A stretch of DNA of 64,000 nt from Chondrinema litorale (GTDB lineage: Bacteria > Bacteroidota > Bacteroidia > Cytophagales > Flammeovirgaceae). Position 1 is the stretch's first letter. Each line of letters begins with the position of its first letter. The translations under genes were made by a program, and so were the position numbers. Of the stretch, positions 43,885 through 52,310 are shown one piece after another. A model generated the notes under the pieces. It was not told the origin of the DNA, made no database searches, and saw nothing but the letters and a program-made list of their open reading frames with translations. The stretch is from the NCBI RefSeq assembly GCF_026250525.1, contig NZ_CP111051.1:62001-126000 (forward strand), in the 5' to 3' direction.

Positions 43885-46026
43885 TTAAAATTCACCAAAG
43901 TTGTCGAAAGATGGAGATTCATCTCCTAAGTCTAAATCTACACCTTTACTCGTGCTAGGTTCATGCACTATTTTAGTAGCATTTGAACGATTCTTGGAAT
44001 TATGTCTTTTTACTAAACTAGAGCTATTACTTTTAGAACTAAAGTTGTTATCTAATTTGAAGTAACCAACTGCTTTCTTCAATTCGTCTGCTTGGCTCGA
44101 AAGCTCTTCTGAACTAGAAGCTATTTCTTCTGAGTTAGCCGCGTTTTTCTGAATAACCTGAGATAATTGCTGTATCGCTTTATTCACTTGTTCAGCTCCT
44201 GAGCTTTGTTCGGTACTTGCTGCCGAGATTTCTTGTACTAGCTCAGCAGTTTTCTGAATATCTGGAACTACCAACTGTAATTTTTTACCAGACTCTCTTG
44301 CTTTTATAACACTTGCAGAAGAAAGTTCGCCAATTTCATTTGCAGCTTTTTGGCTTCTTTCAGCTAGTTTTCTCACTTCAGCTGCTACTACTGCGAAACC
44401 TTTTCCATATTCACCAGCTCTTGCAGCTTCTACAGCGGCATTTAATGCTAGTAGGTCGGTTTTCTCAGCAATTTCTCTGATAATGGTAATTTTTTCAGCA
44501 ATTGTTTCTATAGAAAGAACTGTTTCATTTACCACTTCGCTACTATCTTTAATATCTACATCAGCTTTTCTAGCGATTTTCTCAGTTTGGCGTGCATTGT
44601 CGGTATTTTGATCGATATTGGCAGCCATTTGCTCCATAGAAGATGAAACCTCTTCTGATGAAGTAGCTTGCTCTTGAGCACCTTGAGATAATTGTTGAGC
44701 ACCATCACTCATTTGTTGGCTAGCAGCAGCGATATTATCTGCACCATTCATAATTGAGCTAACAACAGACCTCAATCTTTCAATCATTTCTTTTAGTGCT
44801 TCATCTAAATCACCTTTTATGTGTTTCTCATATTCAGAAACAGTTAAATCACCAGCAGCAACTCTTTTTGCAAGCTCTGCACTGTTTTTTAGGCGATCTA
44901 CCATGTATTTAAGTTGCTGTTGCAAATCTCCAATTTCATCATCATTAGTAATATTGATATTTGTAGAGAAATTTCCTTCAGCCACTTCTTGAGCCACTTT
45001 TTTGGCTTCGTCTAATGCTTGAATAATACCTCTTACAATCCAGAAAGCAATAAGTGTAGAAAGTAAAATTGATAATACGATGGTTATTATCATATAAATA
45101 TTAGAAGCAGTATAGCTTTCTTTACTTTCGATTTTATCGTTTATTAATTGATTCTGGCATTTAATAGTAAGTTGTTGCATTAATGCCAAAGACTCTTGGT
45201 GTAACTCATTACCAGTAGTATTTGAAAGTATAAATGCTTTCTCATTAGTGTTTAGTAATGATAAGCTAATAATTTCTTTATTTACTTCTGTATACTTATT
45301 AAAAGCAACCTCAAACTTTTCGAAAATTCTTGCTGATCTGCCAGAAAGTTGACTATTTAATTCATCTGCATATCTTTCTGCTAACTGTCTATTTTCTGTC
45401 ATTACATTATTGTAATAAGACATCTTTTCGTCGGTAGTAGCAAAAATTATATTTTTTTCTGCACGTACAATTTTACTTAGAGCTTCTAATAAATTAGACG
45501 TAATAAATTGAGCAGAAGAATTAGACTTGGTTTCTTCTTTAATCTGGTTTAGTAAGAAGATAGATTCATCGTAATACTCACCTGCTTGTTCCATTGAAAT
45601 TTTAGCAGCTTGTGGATTTGAGTTTTGAAGTGCTAAAGCAACAATGTTATTACTAATTACTAAGTATTCTTCCCACTTTTTCTTGAATTCGTTTAGAATT
45701 GCTTTTTCTTCTGAATCTAAAAGTTCGTCAAGATTATTAATTCGTTCACTTAATTCATTTTTCTTTCTATCAATGCCTTGAACGATATCTTTCATTTGTT
45801 GATCATCAGTAGAGATAATCACGTTTTTTAAATCTCTAGACAGATATATTATATCTTGATTAATTTCTCCGGTTAATAAGATTTTTGCGGCTGTATTATT
45901 AGATATATAGCTAATTCTATCATTCATTCCTGACAATGATATAGTAGCTAACACAAATACGATAATGATAAAACCAATTAATAATGCGAAAGCAAAAATT
46001 AGTTTATTTTTGATGGTGAGCTTCAT
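43885..46026 (-). CDS. Methyl-accepting chemotaxis protein
   Basis: A 713-residue receptor: membrane helix 1 (about 9-32), a four-helix-bundle-type periplasmic domain of about 270 residues, membrane helix 2 (about 308-333), HAMP (about 333-385), a second HAMP-like segment, and the signalling domain with the hairpin tip EKTDLLALNAAVEAARAGEYGKGFAVVAAEVRKLAERS. The tail DLGDESPSFDNFGEF is acidic-aromatic and could be a CheR/CheB tether. It senses an unknown periplasmic ligand and controls CheA through CheW. It is 59 nt downstream of cheW, in the che operon. Confidence 0.95.
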   Translation of the reverse strand: MKLTIKNKLIFAFALLIGFIIIVFVLATISLSGMNDRISYISNNTAAKILLTGEINQDIIYLSRDLKNVIISTDDQQMKDIVQGIDRKKNELSERINNLDELLDSEEKAILNEFKKKWEEYLVISNNIVALALQNSNPQAAKISMEQAGEYYDESIFLLNQIKEETKSNSSAQFITSNLLEALSKIVRAEKNIIFATTDEKMSYYNNVMTENRQLAERYADELNSQLSGRSARIFEKFEVAFNKYTEVNKEIISLSLLNTNEKAFILSNTTGNELHQESLALMQQLTIKCQNQLINDKIESKESYTASNIYMIITIVLSILLSTLIAFWIVRGIIQALDEAKKVAQEVAEGNFSTNINITNDDEIGDLQQQLKYMVDRLKNSAELAKRVAAGDLTVSEYEKHIKGDLDEALKEMIERLRSVVSSIMNGADNIAAASQQMSDGAQQLSQGAQEQATSSEEVSSSMEQMAANIDQNTDNARQTEKIARKADVDIKDSSEVVNETVLSIETIAEKITIIREIAEKTDLLALNAAVEAARAGEYGKGFAVVAAEVRKLAERSQKAANEIGELSSASVIKARESGKKLQLVVPDIQKTAELVQEISAASTEQSSGAEQVNKAIQQLSQVIQKNAANSEEIASSSEELSSQADELKKAVGYFKLDNNFSSKSNSSSLVKRHNSKNRSNATKIVHEPSTSKGVDLDLGDESPSFDNFGEF

Positions 46027-46085
46027 TCTTTTAATTAAAAAGTTGTTTAATCTGTAATTTTAGTTAGTGCTATTTTCATTTATAT

Positions 46086-46565
46086 TTAGACATTTTCGGT
46101 AAGTAGTTCAGCTTCCGAAATGTTAAAAATCTTTTCGATATCAATGAGCATAATAAAGTCGTCATTCTTATGGATGATACCTTTGATGTAGGCAGCTCTT
46201 TTATAGTCATGCATATCGTTAGGTACCTGTATTTCTGCCTCGTTTAACTCAATAACATTGGTAACTCGGTCTACCACAACCCCTACAGTGATTTGCTCAT
46301 TATTAGCCTGAAAATTTAAAACCACAATTCTGGTTTTACGCGTATCTTCTACGGTTTGCATAGCAAACTTTGTTCGTAGATCAACCACCGAAAGTAGACT
46401 GCCTCTTAAGTTGGCTATACCTCGCAAAAATGGTGGGGTTTCGGGGACTTCTGTAATTTTGGAAAGTTCCAAGATCTCTTTCACGTTCATTACATCAATT
46501 GCAAAAGGCTCTTCACCTAAGTATAAAATAATGTAATGATTGATTTTTTGTTCATTAAGACTCAT
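46086..46565 (-). CDS. cheW: Chemotaxis coupling protein CheW
   Basis: A 159-residue single CheW domain: HYIILYLGEEPFAIDVMNVKEILE at the start, the conserved PETPPFLRGIANLRGSLLSVVDLRTKF, then VGVVVDRVTNVIEL and IIHKNDDFIMLIDIEKIF. It bridges the receptor and CheA. Its ATG overlaps the cheA stop by 4 nt (ATGA-type), showing translational coupling, and the receptor gene follows directly. Confidence 0.96.
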   Translation of the reverse strand: MSLNEQKINHYIILYLGEEPFAIDVMNVKEILELSKITEVPETPPFLRGIANLRGSLLSVVDLRTKFAMQTVEDTRKTRIVVLNFQANNEQITVGVVVDRVTNVIELNEAEIQVPNDMHDYKRAAYIKGIIHKNDDFIMLIDIEKIFNISEAELLTENV

Positions 46566-48562
46566 ATAGCTTGTTCTTGTTTATTCTGTTGAATTAATTG
46601 AGCAATATCCATAACCAAAGCAAGGCTGCCATCACCCATTACTGAGCCTCCAAGAAAGCAACCTTGATCTTGATAGAGTTTTCCGAGTGGTTTAAGTACA
46701 ATTTGTTGCTGGCCGATTACTTCGTCTACCACCAAACCTTTTTCCATATTGGTATCTTTTACTATTACAATTGTTGCTTCATTTGTTGGTAGCTCGGCAA
46801 ATCCAAATTTTTCTCTTAAGTTGATAATGGATAAAAGTTCTTGCTCAATTATTACTGAAGCATTAAACTTTTGAGCGTTTTGTATTTCTGATCTTTCAAC
46901 TTTGTGGCAATGATGTACAGCATCAAGAGGAATAATTAGCGAAAGGTCTTTAACTTTTACTAATAAGCCTTCCATTATAGAAAGTGTAAGAGGTAGTTTA
47001 ATAATAATGGTAGTACCTTGATTTACCACTGATTTTAGCTCCACATCGCCTCTTAATTCTTTCACTCTTTTCTTTACTACATCCATTCCAACTCCTCTAC
47101 CAGAGATATCTGTAACATTTGCTGCTGTAGAGAATCCAGGTGCAAATATGAGCTGATAAATCTCCTTTTCATCTAGCACATCAGTAGCAGAAATAATCCC
47201 TTTTTCTATCGCTTTTTGGCGGACTTTTTCAGCATTAATTCCTCTACCATCATCTTTAATTTCGATGACTATATTATTACCTGTGTAGTAAGATTTAATT
47301 AAGATATTTCCATGTGGAGTTTTACCCAAGCTCACTCTTTCTTCAGGAGTCTCCAAGGCATGATCCATACAGTTTCTAAGAATGTGTAGTAGGGGATCGG
47401 TAACTCGCTCAATTATACTTTTATCAAGCTCGGTTTCTCTACCTTCCATCGTTAAAGAAACTTCTTTGCCCAAAGATTTAGATAAGTCTCTAATTAACCT
47501 ATCGAATCTTGTTTTAAGCGTGCTTAACTCTACCAGGCTAATGCTAAACACACTTTCTCTTAGACCAGATGTAATATGTTCGATTTTTTCTGCTACAGCA
47601 GAAAACTCTGGAATTAAATAGCGATTAGAAAGCATTTTGAGAGCACCTTGCATAGTTACCATTTCGCTAACCCATTCCATCATTTGGTCAACTTTTTCTC
47701 TGGAAACTTTAAAGGTTTCTTTTTTCTCGAATTTTACATCACTTTGTGTATTTTCTGTAATGTTATTTACCGTCTGAGCATTGTTAACACTTGATTGTTC
47801 AACTTCTAAAATGAGTTCTTTTATACAATCTAAGTTTATTTTTTCACCCAATTCTTCTTTATGCTCAATAGCATCTATCAACTTTTTATTAATGAGCAAG
47901 TTGAGTTTTGATAGCTCAAAAATTTCATTATTAAATTCATGATCAGAAAAAAGGAAAACACCTTCTATTGCATCTTGCCCTTGATCTGTGCTTAATAGAA
48001 TAGGCCAAGATATTTCGTTTGCTTCAGTACTTCTAAAAATTTTGCATGTTCCTATTTGCTGAAGTTCAGCAAAAACATGAATAGGCTCATTTTCTAGCCA
48101 GTCGGCATTATTTATAGGCTTTAAAGTCAGATAAAATGTAGGCAAGTTTTTAGTTGTATTACTTAACTTGTTTACATTGTTATCTATATCATTTAAAACA
48201 CTAATTATCGCACTTTCAATTTCTTGATGTGCTTGTATATTAGCTGGCTGACTTAATGTGTGATCTTCTAAAATTTTTCTTAGATGATCAATAGCTCTTA
48301 ATGTTAAAGAAAGTATTTGCTCATTTACTTTGCTTCTATTATTTCTAATAGCATCGTAAATATTCTCCAACTGATGTGTTAATTCACCAATATGTAAAAA
48401 GCCGAACATATTGGCGGCACCTTTTATCGTGTGCATGATGCGAAAGATTTCTTCAATCAAATTAGCATCATTTGGATGTTCTTCTAGTTGGAGGAGTGTT
48501 CCTTCTATATTAGTTAGTAAATCAAGAGCATCATCAATAAATTTATGCTGATACTCTTCCAT
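46562..48562 (-). CDS. cheA: Chemotaxis histidine kinase CheA
   Basis: A 666-residue kinase. The HPt domain (1-105) carries the phosphorylated His44 in IMHTIKGAANMFGF. A region of low conservation with a P2-like fold (about 130-270) follows. The P3 dimerisation domain begins near FKVSREKVDQMMEWVSEMV. The ATPase has LLHILRNCMDHALETPEER, IEIKDDGRGIN, FAPGFSTA and SGRGVGMDVVKKRVKEL, and a CheW-like P5 domain ends the protein. It phosphorylates CheY, encoded upstream with a 20-nt overlap. Single-locus chemosensory kinases in Bacteroidota may steer gliding or control other outputs, since no flagellar gene is seen here. Confidence 0.96.
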   Translation of the reverse strand: MEEYQHKFIDDALDLLTNIEGTLLQLEEHPNDANLIEEIFRIMHTIKGAANMFGFLHIGELTHQLENIYDAIRNNRSKVNEQILSLTLRAIDHLRKILEDHTLSQPANIQAHQEIESAIISVLNDIDNNVNKLSNTTKNLPTFYLTLKPINNADWLENEPIHVFAELQQIGTCKIFRSTEANEISWPILLSTDQGQDAIEGVFLFSDHEFNNEIFELSKLNLLINKKLIDAIEHKEELGEKINLDCIKELILEVEQSSVNNAQTVNNITENTQSDVKFEKKETFKVSREKVDQMMEWVSEMVTMQGALKMLSNRYLIPEFSAVAEKIEHITSGLRESVFSISLVELSTLKTRFDRLIRDLSKSLGKEVSLTMEGRETELDKSIIERVTDPLLHILRNCMDHALETPEERVSLGKTPHGNILIKSYYTGNNIVIEIKDDGRGINAEKVRQKAIEKGIISATDVLDEKEIYQLIFAPGFSTAANVTDISGRGVGMDVVKKRVKELRGDVELKSVVNQGTTIIIKLPLTLSIMEGLLVKVKDLSLIIPLDAVHHCHKVERSEIQNAQKFNASVIIEQELLSIINLREKFGFAELPTNEATIVIVKDTNMEKGLVVDEVIGQQQIVLKPLGKLYQDQGCFLGGSVMGDGSLALVMDIAQLIQQNKQEQAI

Positions 48563-48926
48563 TACTTAATGCTCTGTCGATAGTTGCTAAAAAAATTGGT
48601 GTATCGTAAGGTTTTTTAATCCAAGCGAAAAGCCCGGCTTCACGAGCCTGTTTCATTAACTCTAAATCTTTTTCAGAAGTTAAAAAAATGACTGGTATAT
48701 CTTTACGTACTGGATTTTGTTTAATTTTTTTCAATAAATCCAAACCACTTATTTTGGGCATATTGTAATCAGAAATAACCAGATTGATGTTTTGCTTAGA
48801 CAAAACCTCCAATGCCTCTTCACCGTCAACAGCAGGAAAAGTTTCAAAGCCTTTTTGTGTTAAGAATTTACATAAATAATCTCTTATGCTTTGAAAGTCT
48901 TCTACTATAAGTACATTTTTACTCAT
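48543..48926 (-). CDS. cheY: CheY-type response regulator
   Basis: A 127-residue stand-alone receiver: acidic pocket E9/D10, phospho-acceptor D53 in LVISDYNMPKISG, Thr in VIFLTSEKD and Lys in AWIKKPYDTP. There is no output domain, as in CheY. It is the first gene of the operon, overlaps cheA by 20 nt and is the probable target of its phosphotransfer. The output device (motor or effector) is not encoded nearby. Confidence 0.95.
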   Translation of the reverse strand: MSKNVLIVEDFQSIRDYLCKFLTQKGFETFPAVDGEEALEVLSKQNINLVISDYNMPKISGLDLLKKIKQNPVRKDIPVIFLTSEKDLELMKQAREAGLFAWIKKPYDTPIFLATIDRALSNGRVSA

Positions 48927-49398
48927 TTATAATTCTATTAATTTATATGAGCGAAAACGATACTAATAGTATTAAATTACAAGCATTTTAATAGCCGTTT
49001 TAATGCTATTTCAGCAGTAAATGCATAAAATTTTAGAATCTTACATGGCTAAAATCACTTTACATTTCTGCTCAAATTATACGTATTTTCCCATAGAGGA
49101 AATTGCAGAAAGCATTTAGTCGATTTTAATAAGAATTTCCAATTATCTAAATTTTAATACTTAATAATTTAAATTTAACAACTTAATAAAAGTCTATAAA
49201 TAGAGGAATAATTATAACAGAGATTAAAATACCCTAAATTAAGTATTAGGATAAATTATTTTTTTTGAAAAAGTAAAAAAATATTGAAAAGTTGAAGAAA
49301 ATTTCAGAACATATAAAAAAATGATAGAATTTCTATCGGCAAATTCAGAATAGGCAAACATTCGATATGCTGAATTTGCTGTTTCAGCAGAAAAGAAA
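48927..49398. other. Promoter region of the che operon
   Basis: About 470 bp, very AT-rich, between the phytochrome stop and the cheY start. It holds the che promoter and, at its right end, the phytochrome terminator (49323-49379). No gene was seen. Confidence 0.45.
49323..49379 (-). terminator. Tandem hairpins terminating the bacteriophytochrome gene
   Basis: A 10-bp stem GCAAATTCAG/CTGAATTTGC (49339-49348 with 49370-49379) and a second small inverted repeat GATAGAA/TTCTATC (49323-49337). On the minus strand they are followed by ATTTTTTT. Confidence 0.65.
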
Positions 49399-52101
49399 TT
49401 AGGCTAGATATTTAGTAAGCATACTTTTTAATTCGTCATTAGAGAATGGCTTTGCGATGTAATCGTCCATGCCAGCTTCTAAGCATTTGTTACTTTCATT
49501 TTGAAATGCGTGGGCAGTTAAACCAATTATAGGACATTTCTCTATTTCTTTGTTCTTCTGCATTTCTCTAATTGTACGGGTAGCTTCGTAGCCATTCATC
49601 ACTGGCATCTGAACATCCATTAGAATTAAATCGAATTTATCTTCTTTCAATTTTTCGATTGCTTGTTGTCCGTTGTTCACAACAAAGGTCTCATAACCAA
49701 TATGTTGCAAAAAGTATATTACAACAATTATATTCCCTTCGTAATCTTCTGCTAACAGAATTTTCTTTTTTTCTTTAGCAACATTTACAGGAGCTTTAGG
49801 CTCTGGTTTCTTAGGATTTAATTTTTCGCTAACAATTTGTTTGTTCTGCAATTCTAGGGGAATTTCGAGTTGGAATTGAGAACCCATTCCTTCTAGACTG
49901 GTTACAGAGATCTTTCCACCCATCATCTCAATAAAAGATTTGGTAATAGAAAGCCCTAGGCCAGTGCCACCAAAATTTCTGGTAATAGTTTGATCTGCTT
50001 GAGTAAATTTATCAAAAATCTTATTTAACTGCTTGTCACTCATACCTATACCTGTATCAGAAACATATACGATAACATTACAAGTATTTTGATTTTCTGG
50101 ATATTTAACTTTTAAAAGCACGTTTACGAAGCCTTCAGAAGTAAATTTTATAGCATTACTAAGCAGGTTAAATAGTATTTGCCTTATTCTGTTTGGGTCG
50201 CCAACAAAATAAAGTTCACTTTTATCTGGATAATTAAAATTGAGTCTTAGTTGTTTTTCGTTCGCTTTAACAGCCATTACAGATCTGGCACTTTCTAATA
50301 TCTCGGCAAAATTGAAGGGAATATGTTCCAGTTCTATTTTGTTAGACTCAATTTTGGCAATATCGAGCAAGTCGTTTATAAGTGTAAGCAGCGATTCTGA
50401 ACTGATATTTAATGTTTTTACAAAATCTTTTAATTCTGATGGAAGACTTGGTGATTTTCCGAGAATACTAGCAACTCCAATTATGGCATTCATTGGGGTT
50501 CTCAACTCGTGACTCATGTTAGATAAGAAATCACTTTTAGCCTGATTGGCCAACTCGGCTACATTTCTTTCATATTCAAGAATAAGCCTTACGATAGCTA
50601 AAGCTGTTTCTACATCAAAATTAGACCACGGAGCAGATTTACTTTTAATTTTTTCTTTCCACAATTTAAATGAACTTCTGGGTGAAAGTCTAAATCCTGC
50701 TTTGGTTTCTTCTACCTTTTTTTCAGGTTTACCTGCCCAGTTTATTTCGACTTTTATAGGTTTTCTAAACCAGATAATTGTATCGTTATTAGAATGATTA
50801 ATGGGTACAACCATTAAGCCTCCTTCTAAGCCTAAAATAGGTTTTTCATCTTTAAAAGTTTTATCTACCTCATTAGTTTGAAAAATAGCTAATGGGCTGT
50901 TCGATTTAAAATAGTCGAATAAAGCGTTTAATTTCTCTGTGCTTAATGTAGTATTAAATTGTTGAATTTTTCCTTTTATGCTTATAGCCATTCCATCAGC
51001 TTTCATAATACCCATAAGCTCTTCGGCTATTTGCTCATCTATTGAGTTTTTCTCCAATAGTTTTTTAGAAAGCTTTCCTAACAACAAAGACCTGCTTGAA
51101 TTTTCTTTCTTATTTGCTATTTCGTTAAAAGATGAAAGCAAGGTGGAGAACATATGGCCGATTACTTCTACAACCATTCTTGTTCTGTAGGCTACATGTT
51201 TGCTAGTTAAATGATGGCAGGCGATTAAACCCCATAATTTACCATCTTGTATAACTGATACTGACATAGAAGCTCCAACTCCCATGTTTTCGAGGTATTG
51301 AATATGTACCGGAGAAACACTTCTTAAAACAGAATAGGTCATATCCAAAGGCAATAGATGTTCGATGTCTTTGCTACCTATTATTTTAGAAGGTTTATAC
51401 CTTATATCACTTATTATTCTTAAAAAGTTTTTTGAGTATAACTCACGAGCTTGAGGAGGTATATCACTTGCCGGAAAATTCAAACCTTTATAGCTTGGTA
51501 CATTCTCTTTCTTGTCTTCAGCTATTACTCTACCATTCCACTCATTATCAAATTCATAAAGCTTAACTCGATCAAAATCTGTTAACTTACGAATATGGGC
51601 TACTACTGTATCAAATAACTCTTCTTTTGAAGAAGCTTTTCTTAATGCAGTGGCAAAGTTTCTTAAGTCATCGTAAAAGAAATCGTACTTGAGGTTAATA
51701 TCATCTTCAGGAACTAACTCGATTTCGAAAACAATAAAATCACTTGAGATATATGCATTAGCGTCGTATTCAACCTCATCAATTTCAATTCTTATTGCTT
51801 GTATGGGATTTAGCGGTTTATTAATAACCACTCGCTTAAGTAGGAGGGTGTTTTTTTCTCCAAGAATTGTTTCGATAGACTGCTCTAATGCATCTTCTGC
51901 AGATGCGTCAAAAAAATATGAAAGATTGTCGCTTACACACTTGATTTTATAATTGGAAGCGTCTAAGGCAAATAATACTCCATGAGGCTGAACTGAGCCT
52001 GGAGTAATTATCGGTTCAGAAGCACAGCTTTCTAAAGCTTTTGTCAAAAATTCTTCTGAAATTTCCTGACGAACAAATAAACCATCTTTCTTATTTTCCA
52101 T
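49399..52101 (-). CDS. bphP: Bacteriophytochrome hybrid histidine kinase
   Basis: A 900-residue red/far-red photoreceptor. PAS (about 25-125) with the biliverdin-type Cys26 in ESCASEPIITPGSVQPHG, GAF (about 140-320) with the FPASDIPPQAREL motif, and PHY (about 330-505) with the tongue motif SPRSSFKLW. HisKA has the phospho-acceptor in FLSNMSHELRTPMNAIIG, the HATPase has FGGTGLGLSITKSF, and a C-terminal receiver (about 775-895) has DLILMDVQMPVMNG. Light changes chromophore isomer and kinase output. The receiver makes it a hybrid kinase that can feed a phosphorelay. No heme oxygenase for biliverdin supply and no partner regulator are adjacent. It lies directly upstream of the che operon on the same strand, so light-directed motility is conceivable but unproven. 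Confidence 0.95.
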   Translation of the reverse strand: MENKKDGLFVRQEISEEFLTKALESCASEPIITPGSVQPHGVLFALDASNYKIKCVSDNLSYFFDASAEDALEQSIETILGEKNTLLLKRVVINKPLNPIQAIRIEIDEVEYDANAYISSDFIVFEIELVPEDDINLKYDFFYDDLRNFATALRKASSKEELFDTVVAHIRKLTDFDRVKLYEFDNEWNGRVIAEDKKENVPSYKGLNFPASDIPPQARELYSKNFLRIISDIRYKPSKIIGSKDIEHLLPLDMTYSVLRSVSPVHIQYLENMGVGASMSVSVIQDGKLWGLIACHHLTSKHVAYRTRMVVEVIGHMFSTLLSSFNEIANKKENSSRSLLLGKLSKKLLEKNSIDEQIAEELMGIMKADGMAISIKGKIQQFNTTLSTEKLNALFDYFKSNSPLAIFQTNEVDKTFKDEKPILGLEGGLMVVPINHSNNDTIIWFRKPIKVEINWAGKPEKKVEETKAGFRLSPRSSFKLWKEKIKSKSAPWSNFDVETALAIVRLILEYERNVAELANQAKSDFLSNMSHELRTPMNAIIGVASILGKSPSLPSELKDFVKTLNISSESLLTLINDLLDIAKIESNKIELEHIPFNFAEILESARSVMAVKANEKQLRLNFNYPDKSELYFVGDPNRIRQILFNLLSNAIKFTSEGFVNVLLKVKYPENQNTCNVIVYVSDTGIGMSDKQLNKIFDKFTQADQTITRNFGGTGLGLSITKSFIEMMGGKISVTSLEGMGSQFQLEIPLELQNKQIVSEKLNPKKPEPKAPVNVAKEKKKILLAEDYEGNIIVVIYFLQHIGYETFVVNNGQQAIEKLKEDKFDLILMDVQMPVMNGYEATRTIREMQKNKEIEKCPIIGLTAHAFQNESNKCLEAGMDDYIAKPFSNDELKSMLTKYLA

Positions 52102-52310
52102 ATAGCAATAATATAAAAATGCTATGAAAAAGTTGCATTATTTTGGTCTATACTTTGTTAAAAATAATAATAAATTTATCAAAATGCCTCTTTTTGATTA
52201 TGGGAGTATAACATTTTTAAGAAATGCATTTTTGGACATATGATGATATATTTGAACGTAGTCTAATTTTACTTTAAATATTGAATCTCTTTGCTTTCTG
52301 TGAAATTCAA

